A stretch of DNA of 64,000 bases from an uncultured Lachnospiraceae bacterium. Lineage in GTDB: Bacteria; Bacillota; Clostridia; Lachnospirales; Lachnospiraceae. Made by a program: the position numbers and the translations under genes. Below are positions 26,261 to 35,733 of the stretch, one piece after another (position 1 is the stretch's first letter; each line of letters opens with the position of its first letter). The notes under the pieces are model-generated. The model was not told the DNA's origin. It worked only from the letters and a program-made list of their open reading frames with translations, and did not search any database. The DNA lies in the NCBI GenBank assembly GCA_949155905.1, contig CASCWU010000003.1, positions 1 to 64,000 on the forward strand, written 5' to 3'.

Positions 26261-27046
26261 TCAAATCGGCCCGAACTGATCCACCTTCATGCTGCATACC
26301 ACTCCCTGCGCCTCTGACTGCAGACCATATTTCTCATTGACCGTATCCATAATCGGATTCCGCAGCTCATTTGCCACGACAATCGCAATGATCTCCTTTT
26401 CCGACTGCACCGATAATCCGTGCGGCTGCTGCTCTACATCCTTTCCGCCGCCCCATCTGGCACGGAATACCGTGCCTCCTCTGGCTCCTAAGCTTCTGGC
26501 TGTGGCAATCACATTTTCCGTATAGCCCTGGTTGACGGAAATCAAAATCAGGCTGTGCTTTTTTTCCTCCTGCATGGCTTCCTCCTTTTTCTGTTCCACA
26601 GAATCGGTACGCTCCTTTTTATCCCCGAACATATCCTTTCGGATATTTAAGACTGCTACCACCCGGTTTGTCATCCCGGTTATCGGCAGAGCAAATAAAA
26701 TTCCCTTTGTATCCACTACGCCCCGCAGCTCATCCTTCATCCCCTCCATCAGCCGATGCACCATCGTTTCTGCTGCAAAGCTGATAATAATATCCTTCTC
26801 CTTGGAATCCAGCCCCAAAATATCCATGATTTCCGAGGTTGCCGTCCCATGCCCCACGGTCTGGTAGTGGAAGCTGACCCCCTCTCGGTTATATAAATTC
26901 ATAATCGCCTTGCCCTTGCCGCGCTCCACAATCGAAACCAGCAGCTTAGGACGCTCTGTCTCCATACGCCTGTCAGTATGCTCATTGAGCTGAGGCAGTG
27001 TAATCTGCGGCAGAGCAATCGGCGAAACCGGCACACCACTCATCAT
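26261..27046 (-). CDS. Tandem PII-like signalling protein
   Basis: 261 residues with two GlnB-like halves: residues about 30-130 (KLLVSIVERGKGKAIMNLYN then HYQTVGHGTATSEIMDILGL) and 160-261 (HSLILISVNQGYTENVIATA, GARGGTVFRARWGGG, QSEKEIIAIVVANE). The two are joined by a charged linker (DKKERTDSVEQKKEEAMQEE). PII-like proteins report energy or nitrogen state to a membrane partner. It lies 117 bases downstream of a DUF1538 permease on the same strand, a recurring pair in this class of proteins. ATG at 27046 has GGAAGGAAG upstream. Confidence 0.8.
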   Translation of the reverse strand: MMSGVPVSPIALPQITLPQLNEHTDRRMETERPKLLVSIVERGKGKAIMNLYNREGVSFHYQTVGHGTATSEIMDILGLDSKEKDIIISFAAETMVHRLMEGMKDELRGVVDTKGILFALPITGMTNRVVAVLNIRKDMFGDKKERTDSVEQKKEEAMQEEKKHSLILISVNQGYTENVIATARSLGARGGTVFRARWGGGKDVEQQPHGLSVQSEKEIIAIVVANELRNPIMDTVNEKYGLQSEAQGVVCSMKVDQFGPI

Positions 27047-27162
27047 ACTCTTCCTTCCTTTTTATTTTTCCCATCTGTCTAACTCTGCCTCAAGAACACT
27101 TATAGAGGTTTGAGTCATGTCCTATCTGATATACCACACCTGTACTATCGTATACTGCTGCT

Positions 27163-28521
27163 TTATTCGCTGTCAAAGTACAGTACAACGTCCTCCTCCT
27201 GCTCAAGCTGATTCTGGTAATAGCGCCGAATTGCGTGCTTTTTCAGCTCGCTGGTCAGCCCCAGCACCTGGATCGTAATCAACGGAGTCATCGCTACCAT
27301 CGCTACAATACCAAAGGCATCCGTAAGGATATCACCTCCTACGGCATTGCAGGCTCCCATGGCAAATGGCAGAAGGAAGGTCGCGGTCATCGGGCCGCTG
27401 GCCACACCGCCAGAGTCAAATGCAATTCCGGTATACATTTTAGGTACAAAAAAGGAAAGCAGCAAGGATATCAAATAACCCGGCACCAAAAACCACATAA
27501 TCGAAATCCCTGTCAAAATCCGCAGCATGGCAATCCCAACCGAGCTGGCGCCAATCGTCGCCCCGATAAACTGGCCGGTCGGCATAAAGCCGACATTGAC
27601 GCCGGTCAAAAACAGCACTAAGCCGACATAGGTATACACAAGACCGCTGATAATTCGGATCACATGCCTTCTCTTGTACCGCTTTGTCACTGCCTGAAAT
27701 ATTACAAACATCAGCGCAATCGGCAATACGGCAATCGCTACCTCCTTCAAATAAGCCGGAAAGGCACGGACAAACTCCCTTGCTGCCAGCCTTGTAGTAG
27801 TAATATCGGCTACTGCGGTCATTTCATATACTGCCGTTTCGGGCTTGTAAAAAATCCCCAGCATCAACACAGCCAAAATCGGCCCGATGCTGCAAAGCGA
27901 TACCAGACCAAAGCTGTCCTCCTGTGAGGTCTTATCACTCCTAAGAGCCGCCAAACCAACGCCCAGCGCCATGATAAACGGAACCGTAATCGGCCCGGTC
28001 GTCACACCGCCGGAATCAAAGGAAACCGGAATAAACGAAGCCGGAGCAAAGCAGATCAGCAGAAAAATAGCGGTATAGAAAACAATCAGCATCCGGTTTA
28101 AAGGGATTTTAAATATAATACGGATAATTGCAATCATCATGAATACTCCAATCCCGGCAGCTACCGCCAGAATCAGAACCAGATTCGGAATCGCAGGAAC
28201 CTGCTCGGCCAGCACCTGAAGATCCGGCTCGGCCAGCGTAATGATAATACCAAAGACAAGTCCAATCATAATCGGATAACGGGACTTTTTCGCTTTACTC
28301 AGCTCGATACCCATACCTTCCCCCATCGGCGTCATCGCCAAATCCGCGCCCAAGGTAAACATCCCCATCCCTAGCACAAGCAGCAGCGCCCCAAACAAAA
28401 ACAGCACCAGTGTCCCGGAGGATATCGGGGTAATCGAAATGCTAAGCAGCAGTACAATCGCCGTAATCGGCAGCACCGAGGAGAGTGACTCCCAGATTTT
28501 TTCTTCTAAATGCTTCTTCAA
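27163..28521 (-). CDS. DUF1538 family membrane transporter
   Basis: 452 residues, about ten to twelve membrane segments in two repeated halves. Each half carries a signature of the same form: FDSGGVTTGPITVPFIMALG in the first and FDSGGVASGPMTATFLLPFA in the second, with MTPMGEGMGIELSKAKK and AEPDLQVLAEQV between segments. Substrate unknown. I take TTG at 28521 as the start because AGGTGG lies nine bases upstream; a GTG at 28551 also opens the frame. Its partner is probably the PII-like gene 117 bases downstream, which would gate transport. Confidence 0.83.
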   Translation of the reverse strand: MKKHLEEKIWESLSSVLPITAIVLLLSISITPISSGTLVLFLFGALLLVLGMGMFTLGADLAMTPMGEGMGIELSKAKKSRYPIMIGLVFGIIITLAEPDLQVLAEQVPAIPNLVLILAVAAGIGVFMMIAIIRIIFKIPLNRMLIVFYTAIFLLICFAPASFIPVSFDSGGVTTGPITVPFIMALGVGLAALRSDKTSQEDSFGLVSLCSIGPILAVLMLGIFYKPETAVYEMTAVADITTTRLAAREFVRAFPAYLKEVAIAVLPIALMFVIFQAVTKRYKRRHVIRIISGLVYTYVGLVLFLTGVNVGFMPTGQFIGATIGASSVGIAMLRILTGISIMWFLVPGYLISLLLSFFVPKMYTGIAFDSGGVASGPMTATFLLPFAMGACNAVGGDILTDAFGIVAMVAMTPLITIQVLGLTSELKKHAIRRYYQNQLEQEEDVVLYFDSE

Positions 28522-28619
28522 ATAACCATTCCACCTTTCCCCTATCAGCACGATAAATATTATCTCAATATTAGCATATCACAAATTTTCTTATCACTCA
28601 AGCTGTTTTCCCTTTTTAA

Positions 28620-28667
28620 TAAGAAAAAAGACTGCCATACAAAAGAGCGTTTTCTCCTGTATGGCAG
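28620..28667 (-). terminator. Rho-independent terminator of the MATE gene at 28695
   Basis: 10-bp stem CTGCCATACA / TGTATGGCAG (28632-28641 and 28658-28667) followed on the minus strand by TCTTTTTTC, 28 bases past the stop at 28695. Confidence 0.85.
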
Positions 28668-28694
28668 CCTTCCTTTCTCTGTTTCCCAGCAGCC

Positions 28695-30083
28695 TCAATC
28701 ACTGTTTCCTGTCACCACAAGCAGCTCCCGCTTCTTCCAAACGCCGCTAAAGAAATACAGCATTGCTGGAATTGCAGTGAAATAAGCTGCCAGACAATAT
28801 CCAAGGAAAAATCCGTACAGTCCCCAATTCAGCACATTGCCGAAAATCAGGCTTAGGCTGATTCTGGCAATTACACCATCTAACAGTCCTAAAATCAGAC
28901 TCAGCTTCGCATTCCCGATTCCCTGGATAAATGGATTAAAGGCGTGCATAATCGCCATCGCCGGCATAGCTACTACAATTGTAGAAATAAACATCTGTGC
29001 CAGATCTAACACCTCTTCATCCGAGGTAAAGAGAGAGAAGATCTGTCTCGGCCAAATCATAAAAACAACAAAGGCCAGTAAATAAATCGCGGCATTGATC
29101 ACAAAGCCATAATATACAACCTGCTTGGAGCGTTTCTGCTCCCCGGCCGCCATATTCTGACCGATCATCGTAGAGGAGGCCATCATAATCGACTGTGTCA
29201 GCATACCTGGAATCATCTCCACACGCCTGCCAACGCCGAACGTCGCAGAGGCCGCCAGCCCATAGGCATTGACAAAGCTGCTGACAAACAGCATAGAAAC
29301 TGTAATCGCACTGTGCTGAAGCGCCATCGGAAGTCCTAGCTTTAATAAAATTTTCAGCTTATCCTGCGCCACCTGAAAGCTCTTTAGTCGGAAGTCAAAG
29401 CCAAAGGCCTCCTTTCTCTGGTACAGGTAAACAATCGAGCTGATAAAGGAAACTGCCTGGGCAATGATCGTTGCCAGAGCCGCCCCTCCAGCTCCCATAT
29501 GGAATACGCCAACAAACAGCAGATCCAATATCACATTGACTACCGAAGCAATCGCAATAAAAATAAACGGCTTTTTAGAATCCCCCATTCCCCGCAGAAT
29601 GGCCGACACCGTATAATAGCCGCAGGTAAAAATATTCCCGGCACTGCAGATCAGCATGTAGGCAGATGCCTGTTCCCAGGACTCCTCTGGCAGATTTAAT
29701 ACCCGGAGCATCGGCGCATAAAAAATAATCCCTAACAGAGAAATCACTACGCCAATCACACCAACCGTCGTAAACAATGTACCAATCGTCTTTTTAATCC
29801 CGTCCCGATCCTGTATCCCTGCCTGCTGGGAAATCAAAATCTGCCCGCCGGACGAGAAACCCATCACGAGCGTTGTCATCAGCATAATAATCTGAGAAGA
29901 TACTGTCACCGCCGACAGACCGCTGCTGCCAACATATTGTCCGACCACGACCATATCCACCATCGAATAAAATGTCTGAAGCAAATTAGAAAACATAAAG
30001 GGGATTGCCAATTTCACCAGGGTTGACAGCACATTTCCCTTTGTCAAATCCTGAATCATGCTTTTGCTTTGCGTACCTTTCAT
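28695..30083 (-). CDS. MATE family multidrug efflux transporter
   Basis: 462 residues with about twelve membrane segments; MATE signature LTKGNVLSTLVKLAIPFMFS followed by NLLQTFYSMVDMVVVGQYVG and a second half starting LLKLGLPMALQHSAITVSM. Cation-antiport drug or metabolite export from the cytoplasmic membrane. ATG at 30083 has a spaced AAAGGA site. Transcribed alone, with a strong terminator. One of three MATE genes in the window. Confidence 0.92.
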   Translation of the reverse strand: MKGTQSKSMIQDLTKGNVLSTLVKLAIPFMFSNLLQTFYSMVDMVVVGQYVGSSGLSAVTVSSQIIMLMTTLVMGFSSGGQILISQQAGIQDRDGIKKTIGTLFTTVGVIGVVISLLGIIFYAPMLRVLNLPEESWEQASAYMLICSAGNIFTCGYYTVSAILRGMGDSKKPFIFIAIASVVNVILDLLFVGVFHMGAGGAALATIIAQAVSFISSIVYLYQRKEAFGFDFRLKSFQVAQDKLKILLKLGLPMALQHSAITVSMLFVSSFVNAYGLAASATFGVGRRVEMIPGMLTQSIMMASSTMIGQNMAAGEQKRSKQVVYYGFVINAAIYLLAFVVFMIWPRQIFSLFTSDEEVLDLAQMFISTIVVAMPAMAIMHAFNPFIQGIGNAKLSLILGLLDGVIARISLSLIFGNVLNWGLYGFFLGYCLAAYFTAIPAMLYFFSGVWKKRELLVVTGNSD

Positions 30084-30214
30084 TTTTTTGTTTCATCCTT
30101 TCCCTTTTCTTATTTTATCCCTCGCTATTTTATCCTTTCTGATACAGTCTTGTCAACTATCGTTAAGCTGGCTAATGGTTAGTACCCCTAATCATTTTAC
30201 GGTTTTTCTCCAAA

Positions 30215-30263
30215 TAAAATCTACTGGAAAAGCATATGTATTACCGTATGTTTCTCCAGTAGA
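30215..30263 (-). terminator. Terminator after the GH35-type gene
   Basis: TCTACTGGA / TCCAGTAGA inverted repeat (30220-30228 and 30255-30263) with A/T-rich inner stem, followed on the minus strand by TTTTATTT, about 50 bases past the stop at 30312. Confidence 0.65.
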
Positions 30264-30311
30264 AGTATCATAAAAATTTCCACCTATGTTAAAAGGAAGT
30301 ATCCCTTCTCT

Positions 30312-31895
30312 TTAAGCCTCATATTCAAATACCCGGAAATACAACGCCTCTGGCATCGCTCCTATCGTCGTATCACTTGATGCCTCATCTCCATTTAAAA
30401 TACGGCCTCTCTTCCAGACACCATCCACATAGCGGCCTTCTTCCTTCCGTTCGATCTCGGCTACCTTCCTGCTTCCTTCCTTGGCCTCTATCCCGACACG
30501 GATCCGGCTGCCGACTATGACAAATTCCCAGTCAGAAAGCTGAATCAGGAAACCTCCGCTGACCGGCTCACCTGGCTGCTTTGGCGGCTGGAATGGTCCG
30601 AAGCCTCCCATTCCGTAGGAAATCTTCACGTTAAAATGCGGAAGCTTAATCGTCGTTCCCTTGTCATGGTACTCCAGGAAACCATAAATCCGCCCTTCCT
30701 CATGCGCCCTTTGCACAAGCTCCTCCATGTTTTCTACCAGCTCATAGGCGGTGGCCAGTGCCCGGCCTGCCGACGCATCGGTCTGCAGTGCGGTAGGAGC
30801 AATATTGAGTTGTGCCAGAAGCTGGGCGTCTAAAGCCTTCGCGGCTCCTGCCATATCCTCGATCCCAAATGGCGCAAAGCAAATCGCATTGTGACGGCCT
30901 ACGGCATAGAAATAAAACGGAATCGCATCCCCGTTCTGCCGTACCTCCGGGATAAAAAGCGGATTCCCCTTGGAAGCATATTCGTCGCAGACATCCCGGT
31001 AATGATCGACGTAGATATCCGGACTGACAAAATCAATGCTCGATGCCGCCAGCCTCCACATATCATACATTTTAAACTGCGGCCCGCCCGACGGATAGCT
31101 GCCTGGGTTCCACGGATACTGCTCTAACCAGGCATTGACATACATCGGAATCGGATATTCCTCTTTCCCAGCAGCGGCAATCGTTTCAACGGCCTGCCCG
31201 TAATGCCATGCCATAAACTGCTCGTCTGCATCCTCTCCAAATGCCTCTGCCCAGGAGCCGCTTACTCCAAAGCGCTCTGCTACAGCAGCTGGGATTTCTT
31301 TGACAAATTCCTGATCGGCATAAGCTGAATGATCTCTGGCCGAACCCAGCACACCGATTTCGTTTTCTACCTGCATCGTAATAATTGTAGACTCCGCCTC
31401 GTCGATTTCCCGGATATGCCTCATCACGGCACGGTATGCCCTGGCATCCGCCTGGACTGCCTCCTGGCACAGCGGGGAAATAATCCGCATCCTTCCGCCC
31501 ATATAGCCAAGGCTCTGCCCTGCCGCCGAACGTACCAAAAAGAAACGCTTCTGGTCATGCTTTACCCAGTCCGGCACATACGTAGAGGCACTGTTTTTCC
31601 AAAGTCCAAACCACAGCAGCACCAAATGCATCTGCTCCCTTCTGGCCTGCTCTACCAGCCCGTCGATCAGGGTAAAGTCAAAGACCCCCTCCTCCGGCTC
31701 GACACATTCCCAGTAAATCGGCGCAACCACGCAGTTTACATGAAGCTGGCGGAGCGCCGGCCAGACCCGTTCCTCCATATACTCTAAAGAGGAGGAACTG
31801 GAATTGTGGATTTCGCCGGAACGCGCGTAAAACGGTTTGTCCTTTACATAAAGCCTCGTCATATCGTGTTCTTTTTTTAAATAGGGAATTGACAT
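30312..31895 (-). CDS. GH35-type beta-galactosidase-like glycosidase (DUF5597-type)
   Basis: 527 residues from ATG 31895 (AAGGAGAG six bases upstream); an in-frame extension to 32000 has no site. TIM-barrel GH35/42-like features: EERVWPALRQLHVNCVVAPI, YWECVEPEEGVFDF, acid/base Glu179 in QVENEIG, and nucleophile Glu317 in LFIPEVRQ, then a C-terminal beta region (GYRFRLIQLSDWEFVIVGSR-type) with an added Ig-like/DUF5597 domain. No signal peptide, so it should act on imported oligosaccharides. It diverges from a GntR/LacI-type regulator with which it shares repeated sites in the intergenic region. Exact sugar unknown. Confidence 0.85.
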   Translation of the reverse strand: MSIPYLKKEHDMTRLYVKDKPFYARSGEIHNSSSSSLEYMEERVWPALRQLHVNCVVAPIYWECVEPEEGVFDFTLIDGLVEQARREQMHLVLLWFGLWKNSASTYVPDWVKHDQKRFFLVRSAAGQSLGYMGGRMRIISPLCQEAVQADARAYRAVMRHIREIDEAESTIITMQVENEIGVLGSARDHSAYADQEFVKEIPAAVAERFGVSGSWAEAFGEDADEQFMAWHYGQAVETIAAAGKEEYPIPMYVNAWLEQYPWNPGSYPSGGPQFKMYDMWRLAASSIDFVSPDIYVDHYRDVCDEYASKGNPLFIPEVRQNGDAIPFYFYAVGRHNAICFAPFGIEDMAGAAKALDAQLLAQLNIAPTALQTDASAGRALATAYELVENMEELVQRAHEEGRIYGFLEYHDKGTTIKLPHFNVKISYGMGGFGPFQPPKQPGEPVSGGFLIQLSDWEFVIVGSRIRVGIEAKEGSRKVAEIERKEEGRYVDGVWKRGRILNGDEASSDTTIGAMPEALYFRVFEYEA

Positions 31896-32013
31896 AATAT
31901 TCTCTCCTTTTCGTTTTATTTTTTCTGATTGACAACCCTCTGTCTGGACTTTCCTGATTTCCTCCAGTTCCTCAAACAGAGGGAACTTCTCTTGTGACAA
32001 AACTCGGTTGGTA

Positions 32014-32180
32014 TAGAATTCATTCCATATGCGAAAGATTCATTCTATTTATTTTTTCTTTTTTCAGTAAGATATCCTTTATTCATTCTACTATATACGA
32101 AATATTAAGTCAAGCCATTTTCCTGAATTTTATTTTTTCCCTAATTTCAGCTTGAAAATAGAATGTATTTATGCTATTGT
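32014..32180 (+). promoter_or_regulatory. Operator repeats and regulator promoter between GH35 and GntR genes
   Basis: ATTCATTCTA occurs at 32038-32047 and 32081-32090, a related TAGAATTCATTC at 32016-32027, and the reverse form TAGAATG at 32159-32165. The last lies inside the spacer of TTGAAA (32152-32157), 17 bases, TATTGT (32175-32180), the likely promoter of the regulator gene. This suggests operator sites for the GntR/LacI protein, controlling itself and the glycosidase. The rest of the 332-base gap is AT-rich. Confidence 0.55.
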
Positions 32181-32227
32181 AATGGTATGAATTTTCATCC
32201 AAAAATTTTTCTTATGAGGTTACTTTT

Positions 32228-33427
32228 ATGAATACAAACAAAAACGCAAAATACCTTCACATCGCCAATACTCTCCGCCAGGATATCCAAAGCGGCCTCC
32301 TTCCGCCGGAGAGCAAGCTAGATACTGAAGATATCCTGATGGAACAATATCAGGCCGGACGGAATACCATCCGCCACGCAGTCGCTCTTTTGGAGGAGGA
32401 GGGACTTTTGGTACGCAGGCAAGGCAGTGGCACCTATATCCGTCGCCCGCTCCGGGAAAAGACGATGACAATCGGCGTCATGGCTACCTACCTTTCGGAA
32501 TATGTATTTCCTATGATGATCCAGGGAATCGAAGAGGAAACCGCCAGACTTGGCTATCGTTTTTTGCTCCGGTCTACCGGAAACCGGATTGATGAGGAAA
32601 AAACGCTTCTCCAGCAGTTTATTGAGCATCCTGTGGACGGGCTTATCATTCAGGCCTCTAAATCCGCCTTTCCAAACCCAAACCTGGAGTTCTACCAGCA
32701 GCTTTTTAGCCTGCAAATCCCTGTCGTGTTTTTATGCAATTATTATCCTAGTCTTTTTCCCGGAAGAGAATCCCCATCCAACCATCAGCCCAGCCGTCTG
32801 TTCTCTCATATTTCAAGCCCGTTTGTCGAGGCCGCTTGGAATCTGCCCGTTTCTTCCTCTGTCAAATCAGAGCGAACAGCCTCCGCCATTACCACCGACG
32901 ACTTCCAGGGCGGCTACCTGGCGGCGGAAGCCTTGATCAAACAGGGACACCGCCATATCGCCGGGCTGTTCAAGGCGGATGATATCACCGGACAGGAGCG
33001 TTACGCCGGATTCTTAGCCGCTATGCGTACTTATCAGTTGGAAATCGACGACGGCTGTATTTTCTGGTATTCTACCGGACACCGGAAACGGATGTTTGAC
33101 GGTTCCTGGGCGGAGGCCGTCTACAACACAATCCGGCCAGCCAGCGCCGTAATCTGCTTTAACGACCAGATCGCCGTGCCGTTAATGAAGCTGTTGCTGC
33201 AAAAGGGAAAACGGATTCCGGAGGATATGGCAATGATCAGCTTTGATAACAGCAGCCTGGCCAGTCTCGCCCCGGTTCCCCTCACCAGCCTGGACTATGA
33301 CAAGCAGGAAATCGGCCGCCTGGCAGTGCAGACCTTGATCAAACAGATCGAGCAGCCCGGCACTGCCTCCTTTCTCACCCTTCCCTTCCGTCTGATACAG
33401 CGGGAAAGCACATCTTCTTGCATTTAG
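32228..33427 (+). CDS. GntR/LacI-type (AraR-like) transcriptional regulator
   Basis: 399 residues. N-terminal GntR winged helix (HIANTLRQDIQSGLLPPESK, MEQYQAGRNTIRHAVALLEE, GLLVRRQGSGTYI) followed by a LacI-type sugar-binding domain (IGVMATYLSEYVFPMMIQGI, VDGLIIQASKS, IPVVFLCNYY, ERYAGFLAAM, AVICFNDQIAVPLM). AraR is the known protein of this build. A stretch of about 40 residues after FLCNYY (SLFPGRESPSNHQPSRLFSH and on) is an unusual insertion. It diverges from the GH35 gene and precedes an esterase and a binding-protein gene, so it probably regulates a glycoside-use unit. Promoter with overlapping operator repeats at 32152-32180. Confidence 0.88.
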   Translation: MNTNKNAKYLHIANTLRQDIQSGLLPPESKLDTEDILMEQYQAGRNTIRHAVALLEEEGLLVRRQGSGTYIRRPLREKTMTIGVMATYLSEYVFPMMIQGIEEETARLGYRFLLRSTGNRIDEEKTLLQQFIEHPVDGLIIQASKSAFPNPNLEFYQQLFSLQIPVVFLCNYYPSLFPGRESPSNHQPSRLFSHISSPFVEAAWNLPVSSSVKSERTASAITTDDFQGGYLAAEALIKQGHRHIAGLFKADDITGQERYAGFLAAMRTYQLEIDDGCIFWYSTGHRKRMFDGSWAEAVYNTIRPASAVICFNDQIAVPLMKLLLQKGKRIPEDMAMISFDNSSLASLAPVPLTSLDYDKQEIGRLAVQTLIKQIEQPGTASFLTLPFRLIQRESTSSCI

Positions 33428-33494
33428 TCTGGAGGCATGGTAAAATATTCCTATCACACTTATCAAAAAAATGGAAAAACAGGAGGATATTCTT

Positions 33495-34385
33495 ATGGCA
33501 GTAGAAGACGGAAAGATGCAACAGTTTGACCAGTCCGCTATCCATGCTTTAATCGAAAGCAGGCGTGAAAAATTTGCCCAGATGATGGAGCAGGCCAAGA
33601 CATTGGATTACCAGATCGAGGATTTACGCACAGAAGCTGGCTTTACCGCCAGGCTGGCTATCAAAAAAGCCCATGAGGGCATAAGAGGGGTGTTCATCGT
33701 TTGCGCCGGAGGAGGCTTTTTATTTAAATCCTGGAACGAAGCGCTTCCGGTAGCAGAATATTTCTATGAAAAGGGTATCAATGTAGCCATCCTGGATTAC
33801 CATGTCAATCCGGCAGGCCCGATAGACATTCAGTCAGAGGCCACCCGGATGGCTGGAGAGGACGGTCTGATGGCAATACGGTATTTGAGGGCCAACGCAG
33901 AGCGTTATTCTATTTTGCCGGATCATATCGCGATTGGCGGATTTTCAGCCGGTGGAATTTTATCTGGATATGCCGCTACCAAATTTGACTATGGCGACAC
34001 AGAGGCTGAGGAACCACTGCTTCGGGTATCCTCCAGACCGGACGCTGCGCTGATTTTATATGGAGCCTTTTCTACTACCAGCAGCACAATCGGCCATATC
34101 ACCAGAGAAGAACTGGCCAGAGCAAATGAGTTAGACAATGTGCGAAACATCCGGGTAGACAGCCCGCCGATGTTTGTATTTCAGACACATGAGGACGATC
34201 CGCGATTGGCTCTGAATTTCTGCTATGAACTGGCCGTACATGGTGTTCCATATGAAATTCATACCTTTGAACAAGGCCCGCATGGCGGCGGCCTCTATAA
34301 TGGAAAGGAAGAAACACCGGACGTCCCGCATACTGCGATGTGGGCAGACTTAGCGGCAGATTGGCTGATTTCCAGAGGCTTCTAA
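33495..34385 (+). CDS. Alpha/beta hydrolase (esterase family)
   Basis: 296 residues from ATG 33495, with GGAGG eight bases upstream (an upstream ATG at 33471 lacks one). Oxyanion region IVCAGGGFLF, nucleophile in GGFSAGG, probable Asp in FQTHEDDP and His in EQGPHGGGLY. Cytoplasmic, as there is no signal peptide. This class removes acyl groups from sugars or small esters. It follows the GntR/LacI-type regulator by 68 bases and could belong to the same regulon as the GH35 enzyme. Confidence 0.85.
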   Translation: MAVEDGKMQQFDQSAIHALIESRREKFAQMMEQAKTLDYQIEDLRTEAGFTARLAIKKAHEGIRGVFIVCAGGGFLFKSWNEALPVAEYFYEKGINVAILDYHVNPAGPIDIQSEATRMAGEDGLMAIRYLRANAERYSILPDHIAIGGFSAGGILSGYAATKFDYGDTEAEEPLLRVSSRPDAALILYGAFSTTSSTIGHITREELARANELDNVRNIRVDSPPMFVFQTHEDDPRLALNFCYELAVHGVPYEIHTFEQGPHGGGLYNGKEETPDVPHTAMWADLAADWLISRGF

Positions 34386-34395
34386 GAAGCTACAG

Positions 34396-34424
34396 TTGCA
34401 AATGACCCCAAAACATAGTATAAT
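34396..34424 (+). promoter_or_regulatory. Promoter of the binding-protein/chemoreceptor operon
   Basis: TTGCAA (34396-34401), 17-base spacer, TATAAT (34419-34424), 32 bases before the ATG at 34457. Confidence 0.75.
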
Positions 34425-34456
34425 ACCGCTAGAATTCATAGAAAGGTAATTAAGCA

Positions 34457-35695
34457 ATGAAACGGATTTCTTTTTTTCTCCTGCTGGCAACAGGTGTATT
34501 TTTTTTGCTGGCATCCTGCAAAGGACAGGATACGCCTCCTGCGGATATGGAACCGGCCAAAAAGCCCCTGATTGAGCTAACCGTCTGGGGTGCCGAAGAG
34601 GATGAGCCTCTTTTAAAAAACATTTTTACTTCTTTTGAACGTTACTATACCGATGAGGCGGATTTTGCACTTACGTATCAGGCACAGAGTGAATCCAACT
34701 GTAAGGATGCCCTGCTGGGAGATTTAGAGGCCGGAGCGGATGTCTTTGCTTTCGCAGACGATCAGGTCGCTGCTCTGGCGGCTGCCGGAGCCTTAGATCC
34801 GATTGAAGAGGATGCAGAGCTTCGTTCGGCAAACCTCCAGACAGCAGTCGAAGCTGCCAGCGTAGAGGATGTTTTGTATGCCTATCCTCTGACGGCTGAT
34901 AACGGCTATTTCCTCTATTATCATAAGGCCTACTTTTCAGAAGAAGATATTCAAAGCTTCAACCGGATGGTAGAAGCAGCAGCACAGGCTGGACGGAAGG
35001 TTGCTATGGACTGGTCCTCGGCCTGGTATGTATATGCTTTTTTCGGCAATACTGGTCTGACCGTTGGGCTTAATCCGGACGGCATCACCAATTATTGTAC
35101 CTGGAACAGCACAGACGGGCCGATTCAGGGAGTAGACGTCGCAGAGGCCATGCTTGCTATCGCCGCCAGTCCCGGATTTACCAGTCTGACCGACGTCGAA
35201 TTCCTTTCTGGTGCAAAGGACGGCTCTGTGATCGCAGGCGTTTCTGGCGTATGGAACGCCGTTGCTCTTGCAGAAGCATGGGGAGACAATATGGGAGCCG
35301 CCAAACTTCCCTCCTATACCTGCGCTGGAAAGGAGATCCCTATGGCCTCCTTTTCCGGCTGCAAGCTTATCGGAGTAAACGCCTACTCAGAGCATCCCGA
35401 CTGGGCGGCAAGGCTGGCAGAATGGATTACCAACGAAGAGAACCAATCCCTTCGTTTTGCTATGCGCGGGCAAGGCCCCTCCAATATCCGTGCCGCTAAT
35501 TCTAAAGAAGTACAGGCCTCCCCTGCTATCTCTGCCCTGCTTGCACAATCCGAATTTTCTCAGCTTCAGCGAGTTGGCGGAAGGTTCTGGGACCCGGTTA
35601 CGGAATTTACCAGCAATATGCTCCAAGGCAATCCTGCCGGCCTGTCCCTTCAGGCTCAGCTAGATCGGCTTACAGAGGGTGTAACAGCACGATGA
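34457..35695 (+). CDS. Extracellular solute-binding lipoprotein (family 1)
   Basis: 412 residues with lipoprotein signal FFLLASC (Cys21). The mature domain has the maltose/maltodextrin-type fold: LTVWGAEEDEPLLKNIFTSF, DLEAGADVFAFADDQVAALA, YAYPLTADNGYFLYYHKAYF, AGVSGVWNAVALAEAWG, and C-terminal LAEWITNEENQSLRFAMRG. No permease follows; instead a chemoreceptor gene begins 38 bases later. The pair implies that ligand-loaded binding protein signals to the chemoreceptor, as MalE and RbsB do with Tar and Trg, although it could also supply an unlinked transporter. Confidence 0.87.
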   Translation: MKRISFFLLLATGVFFLLASCKGQDTPPADMEPAKKPLIELTVWGAEEDEPLLKNIFTSFERYYTDEADFALTYQAQSESNCKDALLGDLEAGADVFAFADDQVAALAAAGALDPIEEDAELRSANLQTAVEAASVEDVLYAYPLTADNGYFLYYHKAYFSEEDIQSFNRMVEAAAQAGRKVAMDWSSAWYVYAFFGNTGLTVGLNPDGITNYCTWNSTDGPIQGVDVAEAMLAIAASPGFTSLTDVEFLSGAKDGSVIAGVSGVWNAVALAEAWGDNMGAAKLPSYTCAGKEIPMASFSGCKLIGVNAYSEHPDWAARLAEWITNEENQSLRFAMRGQGPSNIRAANSKEVQASPAISALLAQSEFSQLQRVGGRFWDPVTEFTSNMLQGNPAGLSLQAQLDRLTEGVTAR

Positions 35696-35733
35696 CAGAC
35701 AGGCAAAAACAGGAAGGATTCGGAGGAAAGAAT

